From NCBI RefSeq assembly GCF_011762155.1, contig NZ_JAASQL010000002.1, positions 1-64,000 on the forward strand: a stretch of DNA of 64,000 nt. The letters are read 5' to 3'. Under the pieces are notes generated by a model. The model saw only the letters and a program-made list of their open reading frames with translations. It was not told the DNA's origin and ran no database searches. Of the stretch, positions 1 to 8,195 are shown in pieces. The DNA comes from Wenyingzhuangia heitensis (GTDB lineage Bacteria; Bacteroidota; Bacteroidia; Flavobacteriales; Flavobacteriaceae). The position numbers and the translations under genes were made by a program. Each line of letters starts with the position of its first letter. Position 1 is the stretch's first letter.

Positions 1-48
1 AATGAGCTAATGGGATACGATACGTTAGGCATCTATCTCTATAAATAA
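1..48 (+). CDS. Possible C-terminal end of an upstream gene (partial)
   Basis: Frame 1 is open from the first base and stops with TAA at 46-48, reading NELMGYDTLGIYLYK. The aromatic-rich tail could be the end of a real protein cut by the window edge, but 15 codons are too few to assign a family. Low confidence. Confidence 0.25.
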   Translation, partial: NELMGYDTLGIYLYK

Positions 49-258
49 CTCTAATTAAGACTGGTATTTACTCTATTATTTATTAATAGAATATTTAAAG
101 TTAATTATAACTCAGAATATATGCCTTATAAATAAAAATGTTACCTGGTGTTACTGTCGACTAAAAGTTAATTGTGTCTTTTGTTGACTAAAAGATTATG
201 TAAGTAAAAACTTTATAGAGGAATTAAGGTCTAAAGTTTTACTGAAAACAACTTTGAT
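49..258. promoter_or_regulatory. Intergenic leader of the peroxidase-sulfatase pair, with a direct repeat
   Basis: No gene is visible here. The stretch carries a near-perfect direct repeat, GTCGACTAAAAG at 156-167 and GTTGACTAAAAG at 183-194, 27 bases apart. It lies 65-100 bases before the start codon of the di-haem peroxidase. The repeat could be a regulator site; that role is inferred from position only. Confidence 0.25.
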
Positions 259-1479
259 ATGAAAAATGAAAAAGTAAATTTATTAGCTTTACTAATATTA
301 CTATTTATTGCTTGTTCAAAAAATAATAATGACATTACATATATACAAGAAGAACCTTTATTTAAATTAGATTTACCTGAAGAGTATTATAATTATGCTA
401 ATATTGAACTTCCTAATTATTATAAAGAAAGTAAATTTCCTGATGCTTTTCAATTTGAAGCTGTAACAATATATGATAATACTCCCAAAGATAATCTGAT
501 AACAGATGCAGGAGCTACTTTAGGTAGAGTACTTTTTTATGATACTAAATTAAGTTCAAACGGGACTATTTCTTGTGCTTCTTGTCACAATTTCGAACAT
601 GGGTTTTCTGATTCAGAAATTTTGAGTATTGGATTTGAAGGAGGCCGTACCCGAAGACATTCTATGGGAATTGTAAATGCTAGGTTTTATGCTGGAGGAC
701 AATTTTTTTGGGACGAACGAGCAAAAACTTTGGAAGATCAAGTTTTAATGCCATTTCAAGATGATATAGAAATGGGACTGACATTAGATGAACTTATCCA
801 TATTATAAAAAATCAATCATATTACGCTCTACTTTTTGAAGATGCGTTTGGTAACGACAATATTACAAGTGACAGAATTTCTAAAAGTTTAGCACAATTT
901 ATTAGGAGTATAGTTAGTGTTACTTCAAAATATGATAAAGCAAGAGGAGATGTAGAATCTCCACTAGATGATTTTCCTAATTTTACAGCTAAAGAAAATG
1001 AAGGGAAAAAACTTTTTTATATGCCGAGAACACTTACAAATGGAGAAAGTGGAAGTTGTGTTGGTTGCCATCAAACCGAAGCTTTTATAGGGCCTCTTCC
1101 AGTAAATAACTTTAGACTTACTACTTTTGCTACTTCAAACGGATTAGATTTAATATCGACTACTGACTTAGGTGTTAATGAGGCAACGAATAATATTAAT
1201 GATATTGGCAAATTCAAATTTCCATCTTTAAAAAATATTGCAATTCGTCCTCCTTACATGCACGATGGTAGGTTCTCAACTTTAGAAGAAGTGATTGATC
1301 ATTATAGTTTTGGTATCCAAAATAATACGGCTTTAATTACTCCTTTAGTAAATTCGAATGGAGAAGTTGGGCAGTTTAATTTTACCGAAACAGAAAAAGA
1401 AGCATTACTTGCTTTTTTAAATACATTAACTGATAATGAAATGCTTACAGATGAAAAATATAGTAATCCGTTTAAATAA
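259..1479 (+). CDS. Di-haem cytochrome c peroxidase / MauG-family lipoprotein
   Basis: A 406-residue member of the bacterial di-haem cytochrome c peroxidase/MauG family, which reduces peroxide or oxidises a protein partner outside the inner membrane. Two CxxCH haem-binding motifs are visible: CASCH at residues 106-110 and CVGCH at 267-271, one per cytochrome domain. The N-terminus is a short hydrophobic segment ending in FIAC (Cys19), so it is probably a lipoprotein. A late RPPYMHDGRFSTLEEV segment is typical of the family. The downstream sulfatase start lies inside its 3' end, suggesting translational coupling. Whether it acts as a detoxifying peroxidase or as a MauG-like modifying enzyme cannot be read from sequence alone. 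Confidence 0.85.
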   Translation: MKNEKVNLLALLILLFIACSKNNNDITYIQEEPLFKLDLPEEYYNYANIELPNYYKESKFPDAFQFEAVTIYDNTPKDNLITDAGATLGRVLFYDTKLSSNGTISCASCHNFEHGFSDSEILSIGFEGGRTRRHSMGIVNARFYAGGQFFWDERAKTLEDQVLMPFQDDIEMGLTLDELIHIIKNQSYYALLFEDAFGNDNITSDRISKSLAQFIRSIVSVTSKYDKARGDVESPLDDFPNFTAKENEGKKLFYMPRTLTNGESGSCVGCHQTEAFIGPLPVNNFRLTTFATSNGLDLISTTDLGVNEATNNINDIGKFKFPSLKNIAIRPPYMHDGRFSTLEEVIDHYSFGIQNNTALITPLVNSNGEVGQFNFTETEKEALLAFLNTLTDNEMLTDEKYSNPFK

Positions 1480-2779
1480 TTATATAAAAATATTTTATAC
1501 AGTTTTAGTTGTATTACTTATAGGATGTAAAAAAGAAAGTGTAATTATGGATCAATCTATTTTAGACCCAGCTGAGAGTACACCAAATATCCTATTTATT
1601 ATAGCAGATGATTTAGGAAAAGATGCTATTAATGGCTTTTCTGAAGGACAGATAAAACCAACTACACCTAACATTGATGCTATACGAAATTCTGGAATTA
1701 CATTTGTTAATTTTTGGAGTTATCCAACATGTTCACCAACAAGAGCTTCTATTATTAGTGGTAAATACAGTTATAGAACCGGTGTGAAATGGGCAGGTGA
1801 TGAATTAGATTCATCAGAAATGAGTTTACAAAAATTTATAAATAAAGAAACTAATGAAACTTATGCAACTGCTTTGGTAGGGAAGTGGCATTTATCTGGA
1901 AGTAATAGTTCTTTTAATCCTGAAGTATTTGGTATTGATTATTACGCAGGACTTATAAGAGGAGAAGTTCAAAGTTATTACAATTGGGTATTAACTGAAG
2001 ATGGAATAGGTAGTTTTGTCTCTGATTATACTACCGAAAGATTTACAGATTTAGCTATTAATTGGATACAAAAGCAAGAAAAACCTTGGTTTATGTGGTT
2101 GGCTTATAATGCACCACATACTCCATTTCATGTACCACCAAATGAAATGCATTCTCAGGGGAATTTGCCTGATTATATGGAAGGGATGGATGAAACACCT
2201 TACTTTATGGCTGCAATTGAAGCTATGGATTATCAAATAGGAAGATTGTTAGATAGTATTCCAGAAGATAAAAAAGAAAATACAATTATTATTTTTATAG
2301 GAGATAATGGATCCCCAAATCAAGTAGCACAATCTCCATATACATATTTTACGGCAAAAGGTTCTTTAAACCAAGGAGGTGTAAACGTACCTATGTTTAT
2401 TTCTGGTAAAGGAGTTTCTAGAAGAGGTAATGATACGAATCTAGTTACTAGTACAGATCTGTTTGCTACAATATCAGAAATTGCAGGAGTACACGTAAAT
2501 AATATTAACGATAGTAAAAGTTTTAAATCATTATTAACAGAATCTATAGGAGGAGTCAGAAATTTTCAATATGCTGAAAAAGATGATGGAGACAATAATT
2601 TATGGGCTATAAGTAATGGAAGTTATAAAATTATCGAAAATGAGAATGGTACTAAAGAATTTTACAATTTAATTGACGACCCTTACGAAGAAATTAATTT
2701 ATTAAATAGATCATTGTCCAGTTCAGAATCAAATGCTAAAATAGAATTAGAAACTGAATTGTTAAATATAAGAAAGTAA
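1451..2779 (+). CDS. Sulfatase, family S1, lipoprotein
   Basis: A 442-residue formylglycine-dependent sulfatase that hydrolyses a sulfate ester. The activation motif is CSPTR, with the Cys to be converted to formylglycine at about residue 94. The early metal-binding FIIADDLG segment and GKWHL follow the family pattern. A hydrophobic leader ends in LLIGC, so it is probably a lipoprotein. The frame also has an ATG at 1436; 1451 is preferred because it gives a normal leader length, but both overlap the preceding peroxidase gene (29 or 44 bases). A C-x-P-T-R core differs from the C-x-P-S-R of the three sulfatases in the right-hand locus, so it is probably a different subfamily. Substrate unknown. 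Confidence 0.85.
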   Translation: MKNIVIRLNNYIKIFYTVLVVLLIGCKKESVIMDQSILDPAESTPNILFIIADDLGKDAINGFSEGQIKPTTPNIDAIRNSGITFVNFWSYPTCSPTRASIISGKYSYRTGVKWAGDELDSSEMSLQKFINKETNETYATALVGKWHLSGSNSSFNPEVFGIDYYAGLIRGEVQSYYNWVLTEDGIGSFVSDYTTERFTDLAINWIQKQEKPWFMWLAYNAPHTPFHVPPNEMHSQGNLPDYMEGMDETPYFMAAIEAMDYQIGRLLDSIPEDKKENTIIIFIGDNGSPNQVAQSPYTYFTAKGSLNQGGVNVPMFISGKGVSRRGNDTNLVTSTDLFATISEIAGVHVNNINDSKSFKSLLTESIGGVRNFQYAEKDDGDNNLWAISNGSYKIIENENGTKEFYNLIDDPYEEINLLNRSLSSSESNAKIELETELLNIRK

Positions 2780-2813
2780 AAAAAGCATCTTATTTCAAAT
2801 AAGATGCTTTTTT
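2779..2813. terminator. Bidirectional terminator between the sulfatase and the RimK-like gene
   Basis: Stem GCATCTTATTT pairs with AAATAAGATGC and is flanked by an A-run on the left and a T-run on the right. It can therefore end transcripts from both converging genes. Confidence 0.85.
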
Positions 2814-2830
2814 AGATATTTTTGATTGTA

Positions 2831-4204
2831 CTAAAGACTCACATATTTTAATCTTTTTTCAATTGCTTGAATTATATTTCCAGCAATATCTTTTCCAGTA
2901 GCATTTTCTATACCTTCTAGACCTGGAGACGAATTTACTTCTAATAAAAGTGGTCCTTTGTTAGAACGTATTAAATCGACACCAGCAACAGGAAGATTTA
3001 GAATTTTAGCAGATTTTAAAGCTAATTTCTTTTCTTCTGCAGATATTTTTACAATAGATGCAGATCCACCTTGGTGAATATTAGCTCTAAACTCTCCTTT
3101 AGCAGCAGTTCTTTCAATAGAAGCAACTACACGTCCATCAACAACAAAACATCTTAAATCTTTCCCATTAGCTTCTCTAATAAACTCCTGAACTAATATG
3201 TTGGCATTTAAGCTTTTAAATGCGTTTATTACAGATTCTGCAGCCTTATTTGTTTCGGCTAATACAACTCCTTTTCCTTGCGTACTTTCTAATAATTTAA
3301 TAATTAATGGAGCACCACCAACCATGTGAATTAAATCTTTAGTATCTAATGGAGATTTGGCAAATCCAGTGGTAGGAATATGTATGTCATTTTTAGAGAA
3401 TAATTGAGAAGAGAATAATTTATCTCTAGATGATGAAATAGATTCAGCTTCATTTAAACAATATGTTCCTAAAGATTTAAACATTCTAAGTAGCGCACAA
3501 CCATAAAAAGTCATACTTGTTTTAATTCTTGGAATTACCGCATCAAAATCGTTGATAACATTACCACCTCTATATCTAATTTCAGGAGTAGCAGTGTCTA
3601 GTTTCATGTAACACTGTTGTACGTTTAAAAACACCATTTCATGACCTCTAGCACGACCTGCTTCCATTAATCTTTTGTTAGAGTATAATTCAGGATTGCT
3701 AGCCAATACAGCTATTTTTAATCCAGATTTTTTCATGACAAAAGTTTCATATTTTTGGTCAATTTCTTCTTCAGGAATATTACCCAATAAAAACTCTTCA
3801 GAAGGATTTACAATCATTCTGTTTTCCATAGCTTGTCTACCCAATAACATTTTAAATTCCATGTTATCTCTATCGGCTAAAGTAAGTTCTATATCCCACG
3901 TTTGATTTCCCATTGTTACAGGAGAAGAAACTACATATCTTTTTTCTGGAATACCAGATGAACTTTTAATAATTCTAGTGGCAACTATTTTAGACTCACA
4001 TTCTATAGAAATACTTCTATTTTCTGTTAAGGGTTGAATATAATAACGAACCCAATTTTCTTTGTTTTTTTTATATGTTGTAATATCAGTAGCTTGAATA
4101 GAAGATGTTTTAGCACCAGAATCTACTCTAGCTTTGATAGCAGGAATATTTAATTTGTCAAATTGACACCATTCTTTGTTTCCTACAATTGTTAATTCAC
4201 TCAT
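2831..4204 (-). CDS. RimB-like aspartic protease domain fused to RimK-like ATP-grasp ligase
   Basis: A 457-residue two-domain protein. Residues 1-150 match the 'ATP-dependent zinc protease' (PF05618, RimB-like retropepsin) family, with the active-site-like motif [12 protein letters not shown] around Asp28. Residues about 160-457 form an ATP-grasp domain of the RimK type, with [27 protein letters not shown], a glycine-rich QGGSAS loop and the metal-binding [15 protein letters not shown]. RimK adds glutamates to the C-terminus of ribosomal protein S6; in Pseudomonas a separate RimB protease acts in the same system. Here both activities appear in one chain. The target is inferred and could instead be another amino-ligase substrate. 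It is a single gene, divergent from the his operon. Confidence 0.85.
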   Translation of the reverse strand: MSELTIVGNKEWCQFDKLNIPAIKARVDSGAKTSSIQATDITTYKKNKENWVRYYIQPLTENRSISIECESKIVATRIIKSSSGIPEKRYVVSSPVTMGNQTWDIELTLADRDNMEFKMLLGRQAMENRMIVNPSEEFLLGNIPEEEIDQKYETFVMKKSGLKIAVLASNPELYSNKRLMEAGRARGHEMVFLNVQQCYMKLDTATPEIRYRGGNVINDFDAVIPRIKTSMTFYGCALLRMFKSLGTYCLNEAESISSSRDKLFSSQLFSKNDIHIPTTGFAKSPLDTKDLIHMVGGAPLIIKLLESTQGKGVVLAETNKAAESVINAFKSLNANILVQEFIREANGKDLRCFVVDGRVVASIERTAAKGEFRANIHQGGSASIVKISAEEKKLALKSAKILNLPVAGVDLIRSNKGPLLLEVNSSPGLEGIENATGKDIAGNIIQAIEKRLKYVSL

Positions 4205-4324
4205 GAATATTTATTTTTTTATCGAATGTAAAGGTAATAATATGTTGTTAGTGTTATGCTAATATTAATTTTAAAGATAGCGTATTTTCTTTATTTTAAT
4301 TCTTTTAAAATCATATTGAATTGC

Positions 4325-4332
4325 TATATTTG
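4325..4332 (+). promoter_or_regulatory. -7 box of the his operon promoter
   Basis: TATATTTG matches the Bacteroidetes -7 consensus TAnnTTTG. Transcription would start at about 4336-4340, just before the leader peptide at 4351. No clear -33 TTG was placed with confidence. Confidence 0.6.
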
Positions 4333-4350
4333 TGCAAGAAAATTAAGAAC

Positions 4351-4401
4351 ATGATTTCAATTCAATTACATCATCATCATCATATCCAGTACTGCGCTTA
4401 A
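4351..4401 (+). CDS. hisL: his operon leader peptide
   Basis: A 16-codon reading frame, MISIQLHHHHHIQYCA, with five consecutive CAT histidine codons at 4369-4383 and a TAA stop. It lies directly downstream of a promoter box and directly upstream of a terminator hairpin and hisG. This is the classic layout of a histidine attenuator leader: ribosomes stall at the His codons when charged tRNA-His is scarce. The peptide is a sensor and probably has no function of its own. Confidence 0.93.
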   Translation: MISIQLHHHHHIQYCA

Positions 4402-4480
4402 GCGAGTTGGAAGGATTATGTTGTAATAAGAACATATTTTTCAAACCCGTTTGAGCTATCTCGAACGGGTTTTTTATTTT
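4396..4480 (+). promoter_or_regulatory. his transcription attenuator (antiterminator and terminator)
   Basis: The terminator stem AAACCCGTTTGAG (4443-4455) pairs with CTCGAACGGGTTT (4460-4472) and is followed by T-rich sequence. A competing helix is visible: GCTTAAGCG (4396-4404), overlapping the leader stop codon, can pair over nine positions, two of them wobble, with CGTTTGAGC (4448-4456), which is the left arm of the terminator. A ribosome stalled at the His codons would leave 4396-4404 free, so the antiterminator forms. A ribosome reaching the stop codon would cover it, so the terminator forms. The pairing was worked out by hand. Confidence 0.85.
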
Positions 4481-4505
4481 TAAATTGATTATAAACTATA
4501 TACCA

Positions 4506-5363
4506 ATGAGCACATTAAAAATTGCCATTCAAAAATCTGGAAGATTAAATGAAGATTCTTTACAACTTTTAAAAGAGTGTGGAATTTCAATAGATCATCG
4601 TAATGCACAGTTAAAAGCTACAGCAAGAAATTTTCCTTTAGAAGTTTTTTATTTAAGAAATGGTGATATACCTCAATATTTAGAAGATGGAGTAGTGGAT
4701 ATTGCTATTTTGGGAGAAAATACATTGATTGAAAAAGGAGAAAATTTACCTATTGTAGAACGTTTAGGTTTTTCTAAATGTAAAGTATCTTTAGCAGTGC
4801 CTAAAGACGTTGAATATACGGGACTTTCTTACTTTGAAGGAAAACGCATTGCAACAACTTATACTAATACTCTTGATAAGTTTTTAAAGGAAAAAAACAT
4901 AAAAGCAAGTTATCATAAAATTGCAGGTTCTGTAGAAATTGCTCCAAATATTGGTTTGGCTGATGGTATTTGTGATATTGTAAGTTCTGGAGGAACATTG
5001 TTTGCTAACGGATTAAAAGAAGCAGAAGTAATGTTTTGGTCAGAAGCTGTATTGACAAAATCACCAGTTTTATCAGATGATAAACAAGCTTTGTTAGATA
5101 AATTACAATTTAGAATTCAGTCAATTTTAAAAGGAAGAGCATATAGATATGTTTTGTTAAACGCTCCTAATGATAAAGTTAATGCTATTATTAAAGTAAT
5201 TCCAGGAATGAAATCTCCAACAGTTTTACCTCTAGCTCAGGCAGGATGGAGTTCTATACATACCGTAATTCCTAAAGATAAATTTTGGGAGATTATAGAC
5301 GAATTAAAAACGTTAGGAGCCGAAGGTATTTTAACTACCGAGATAGAAAAAATGGTGTTTTAA
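4506..5363 (+). CDS. hisG: ATP phosphoribosyltransferase, long form
   Basis: Catalyses the first step of histidine biosynthesis, ATP plus PRPP to phosphoribosyl-ATP. The 285-residue length fits the long HisG class, which carries a C-terminal regulatory domain for histidine feedback; that region (about 215-285) is present. The family segment ADGICDIVSSGGTLFANGL is visible. The ATG at 4506 (MSTLKIAIQKSGRL) is chosen over an upstream in-frame codon at 4485 because family similarity begins there. It is the first structural gene of an eight-gene his operon and lies 25 bases after the attenuator. Confidence 0.96.
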   Translation: MSTLKIAIQKSGRLNEDSLQLLKECGISIDHRNAQLKATARNFPLEVFYLRNGDIPQYLEDGVVDIAILGENTLIEKGENLPIVERLGFSKCKVSLAVPKDVEYTGLSYFEGKRIATTYTNTLDKFLKEKNIKASYHKIAGSVEIAPNIGLADGICDIVSSGGTLFANGLKEAEVMFWSEAVLTKSPVLSDDKQALLDKLQFRIQSILKGRAYRYVLLNAPNDKVNAIIKVIPGMKSPTVLPLAQAGWSSIHTVIPKDKFWEIIDELKTLGAEGILTTEIEKMVF

Positions 5364-5365
5364 TT

Positions 5366-5450
5366 AGTACTGAGTACAAAGTACTGAGTACAGAGTGTTA
5401 AGTAAAGTATCTAAGATAAGCTTAGGACTTTATACTTGATACTTAATACT
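5366..5450. repeat. Period-7 inverted-repeat element, hisG-hisD spacer
   Basis: The spacer reads as twelve consecutive heptads in exact phase: AGTACTG, AGTACAA, AGTACTG, AGTACAG, AGTGTTA and so on, then TTTATAC, TTGATAC, TTAATAC. The left half is built on AGTAC and the right half on its complement, so the 85 bases can fold into an imperfect hairpin in the his mRNA. It fills nearly the whole spacer. Confidence 0.75.
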
Positions 5451-5458
5451 TGCAACAA

Positions 5459-6745
5459 ATGAAAACATATATAAATCCAGCAAAAAATACATGGGAAGCA
5501 ATTACCCAAAGACCTGCTAAGGAAGCAAATACCTTAGGAGCTACTGTAAAAGCTGTTTTTGATGACATAAAAAAAGAAGGAGATAAAGCTTTAAAGGACT
5601 ATACTCAAAAATTTGATGGAGTTACTTTGTTAAATTTACGAGTTTCTCAACAAGAAATTGATACTGCCATTCCTTTGGTTTCACAAGAGCTGAAAGATGC
5701 TATTATATTGGCTAAAAACAATGTTGAGAAATTTCATACTTCTCAAAAAATTGAGAAAAAAGTGATTTCTACTACAAATGGAGTAGATTGTTGGCAAGAA
5801 ATGAAACCTATAGAAAAAGTAGGTTTGTATATTCCAGGAGGTTCAGCACCTTTGTTTTCTACTATTTTAATGTTAGGAATTCCTGCAAAAATTGCTGGAG
5901 CAAGCAAAATTGTTTTGTGTACACCTCCATCAAAAGATGGAAGTATTCATCCAGCTATCTTATTCGCAGCACAATTAGTAGGAGTTACAGAAATTTATAA
6001 ATTGGGTGGTATTCAGGCCATTGCAGCCATGACGTATGGAACGGAATCTGTACCTAATGTTTATAAAATATTTGGACCTGGAAATCAGTTTGTAACGGCA
6101 GCAAAACAATATGCTACAACACAAGGTTTGGCTATTGATATGCCAGCAGGACCAAGTGAAGTTATGGTGGTTGCAGATAAAGATGCAGATGCAAGTTTTG
6201 TGGTGGCAGATTTATTATCGCAAGCAGAGCACGGAGCAGATAGTCAAGTAATTTTAGTTACAGCTTCTCAACAATTAATAGATGAAGTTCAAATAGAGTT
6301 AGATAAACAATTGGTAGAACTACCAAGAAAAGAAATTGCAGAAGGAGCAATTGAAAACTCTAGTGCTATTTTAATAGATAGCATTGCAGATCAGAATGAA
6401 TTGATTAACGCATATGCACCAGAACATTTAATTTTAAATGTATTGAATGAAGATGTGTATATTTCTGAAATTGTAAATGCAGGATCTGTTTTTATTGGAC
6501 CATTGACACCTGAGAGTGCGGGAGATTATGCATCAGGAACCAATCATACTTTACCTACAAACGGATATGCAAGAATGTATAGTGGTGTAAATTTAGATGC
6601 ATTTACTAAGAAAATCACGTATCAAAAAATCACCAAAGAGGGAATTCAGAATATTGGACCCGCTATAGAATTAATGGCTGCTGCCGAAGGTTTAGATGCA
6701 CACAAAAATGCAGTTACGTTAAGATTGGAGAGTTTAAAGAAATAA
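5459..6745 (+). CDS. hisD: Histidinol dehydrogenase
   Basis: NAD-dependent oxidation of histidinol to histidine in two steps, the last steps of the pathway. The 428-residue length is normal. Visible family segments include GLYIPGGSAPLFSTILMLG, the GPGNQFVTAAK nucleotide-binding region, DMPAGPSEVMVVAD, and the catalytic/zinc region with DLLSQAEHGADSQ and YAPEHLIL. The ATG at 5459 is preferred to the in-frame TTG at 5450, which lies at the end of the repeat element. It is the second gene of the his operon. Confidence 0.96.
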   Translation: MKTYINPAKNTWEAITQRPAKEANTLGATVKAVFDDIKKEGDKALKDYTQKFDGVTLLNLRVSQQEIDTAIPLVSQELKDAIILAKNNVEKFHTSQKIEKKVISTTNGVDCWQEMKPIEKVGLYIPGGSAPLFSTILMLGIPAKIAGASKIVLCTPPSKDGSIHPAILFAAQLVGVTEIYKLGGIQAIAAMTYGTESVPNVYKIFGPGNQFVTAAKQYATTQGLAIDMPAGPSEVMVVADKDADASFVVADLLSQAEHGADSQVILVTASQQLIDEVQIELDKQLVELPRKEIAEGAIENSSAILIDSIADQNELINAYAPEHLILNVLNEDVYISEIVNAGSVFIGPLTPESAGDYASGTNHTLPTNGYARMYSGVNLDAFTKKITYQKITKEGIQNIGPAIELMAAAEGLDAHKNAVTLRLESLKK

Positions 6746-6749
6746 GAGA

Positions 6750-6792
6750 AGTTAAGAATTCAGGAGTTAAGAAGTTTTAGAACTTAATACTA
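6750..6792. repeat. Period-8 repeat element, hisD-hisC spacer
   Basis: AGTTAAGA occurs twice (first at 6750), separated by ATTCAGG and followed by AGTTTTAG and AACTTAAT. It is a short, degraded relative of the octamer element at 9344-9403. Confidence 0.5.
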
Positions 6793-6799
6793 GTTAAAT

Positions 6800-7843
6800 A
6801 TGAATTTTGATATCAATAAAATAATAAGAGAAAATGTAGCCAATATGAAAGCTTACTCTTCAGCAAGAGATGAGTTTACAGGAGCTACAGATGATATGGT
6901 CTTTTTAGATGCGAATGAAAATCCGTTTGAAAACGGAGTAAATCGTTATCCTGACCCAATGCAAAAGACAGTCAAGTCAGAATTGGCTAAAATTAAAGGA
7001 GTGGCTCCTAAAAACATTTTATTAGGGAATGGATCTGATGAAGTCATTGATTTAATTTTACGTGCTTTTTGTGAACCTAAGATTGATAATATCATCACAT
7101 TGCCACCATCGTACGGAATGTATGATGTATCGGCAAATTTGAATAATATCACTATTAAAGAAGTTCCTTTAAGAGAAAATTTTCAACCTGATATTGCTAA
7201 AATATTAGAAACAGTTGACGAAAATACTAAAGTGATTTTCTTATGTTCTCCAAACAATCCATCTGGAAACTTGTTTGATTATGCAAACGTAAAAGCAATT
7301 GTAGAAGGTTTTAACGGTTTGGTTGTGGTTGATGAAGCTTATATTGATTTTGCATCAGAACCAAGCTGGATTACTCGTTTGGCAAAACATCCAAATTTAA
7401 TTGTAAGTCAGACTTTATCTAAAGCTTACGGAATGGCTGGAATACGTTTGGGAGTTTGTTATGCATCAACAGAAATTATTACGGTGTTAAACAAAATTAA
7501 ACCTCCATATAACGTAAACGAATTAACACAGCAAAAAGCATTAGAACGTTTACTGGCTTATGAAGATGTACAAGAGGAGATTGAAGCTATTTTGGTTGAG
7601 CGTGATAATTTAGAAATTGCATTAAAGGAAATTTCTTATGTAGAAAAAATATACCCTAGCGATGCCAATTTTTTATTGGTAAAGGTAGATGATGCAACCA
7701 AACGATACAATCAATTAATAGAAAAAGGAATTGTAGTTAGAAATAGAACCACTCAAGTACTGTGTGAGAACACGTTACGATTTACAGTGGGGACAATTAA
7801 AGAAAACGTTGCCTTAATGAAGGCTTTGAAGGAGTTAGAGTAG
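6800..7843 (+). CDS. hisC: Histidinol-phosphate aminotransferase
   Basis: A PLP-dependent transaminase that converts imidazole acetol phosphate and glutamate to histidinol phosphate. Fold type I features are visible: LDANENPFENG near the start, GNGSDEVIDLI, the PPSYGMY segment, VVVDEAYIDF with the Asp that contacts the cofactor, and SQTLSKAYGMAGIRLG with the PLP lysine. The 347-residue length is normal. The gene is followed by a truncated heptad repeat and a foreign-looking reading frame before hisB. Confidence 0.96.
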   Translation: MNFDINKIIRENVANMKAYSSARDEFTGATDDMVFLDANENPFENGVNRYPDPMQKTVKSELAKIKGVAPKNILLGNGSDEVIDLILRAFCEPKIDNIITLPPSYGMYDVSANLNNITIKEVPLRENFQPDIAKILETVDENTKVIFLCSPNNPSGNLFDYANVKAIVEGFNGLVVVDEAYIDFASEPSWITRLAKHPNLIVSQTLSKAYGMAGIRLGVCYASTEIITVLNKIKPPYNVNELTQQKALERLLAYEDVQEEIEAILVERDNLEIALKEISYVEKIYPSDANFLLVKVDDATKRYNQLIEKGIVVRNRTTQVLCENTLRFTVGTIKENVALMKALKELE

Positions 7844-7855
7844 TACAAAGTACTG
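7842..7855. repeat. Truncated period-7 element after hisC
   Basis: AGTACAA and AGTACTG follow the hisC stop directly. The sequence then leaves the heptad pattern and no right arm is seen. It looks like the surviving left arm of an element of the kind found in other his spacers, interrupted by the orphan reading frame. Confidence 0.45.
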
Positions 7856-7861
7856 ATATTT

Positions 7862-8146
7862 GAAATTGAAAAGGGAATAAGAAGTGGTTTAAATGGAGTT
7901 ATTCATTTTTATGGTTTTACAGAAACTAGAAATGATCAGAATATCTTATTTAAGAAAGTGAAAGAAGATGAATTTTTATTATTACGAATTTCAAGAGATA
8001 AAATAGCTGATTTATACTATGTAAAATATGAAAAAGGAATTAGTTCTAATAATTATTTACATGAAGAAGAAAAAATGTTAAAACTTGGTTTTGATCCTAA
8101 TGAGGTTGAAAGTTTAAACATATTGAAAAAATATATAAACAATTAA
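7862..8146 (+). pseudogene. Orphan reading frame between hisC and hisB, probably 5'-truncated
   Basis: The frame is open from just after the hisC stop to TAA at 8144-8146 and reads like a real protein (for example GIRSGLNGVIHFYGF, then KVKEDEFLLLRISRDK and EVESLNILKKYINN). No ATG precedes it; the only usual start is a GTG at 7958, which would give 62 residues and discard a coding-like upstream part. It matches no family I recognise. It sits between a cut-off heptad repeat and a CCTGAAACAAGTTCAGG palindrome, which suggests an insertion into the hisC-hisB spacer. It may be a decayed gene or one with an unusual start. Confidence 0.45.
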
Positions 8147-8158
8147 GTTATAATAATA

Positions 8159-8177
8159 TCCTGAAACAAGTTCAGGA
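8159..8177. repeat. CTGAAACAAGTTCAG palindromic repeat, copy 1
   Basis: TCCTGAAACAAGTTCAGGA is an imperfect palindrome just before hisB. Two relatives occur at 55.78 and 55.90 kb. Similar short palindromes are, from general knowledge, dispersed between genes in Bacteroidetes genomes. Confidence 0.65.
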
Positions 8178-8195
8178 TTGATTAACAAGTTAATC

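Noticed and set aside
4351-4401. His-rich peptide as a metal-binding peptide or a riboswitch-controlled frame
   Set aside because: The promoter, five His codons, competing hairpins and following hisG explain it fully as an attenuator leader.
8178-8195. Earlier start for hisB at 8178
   Set aside because: It is a TTG in spacer sequence overlapping the palindromic repeat. The ATG at 8196 begins exactly at the conserved HAD phosphatase start.
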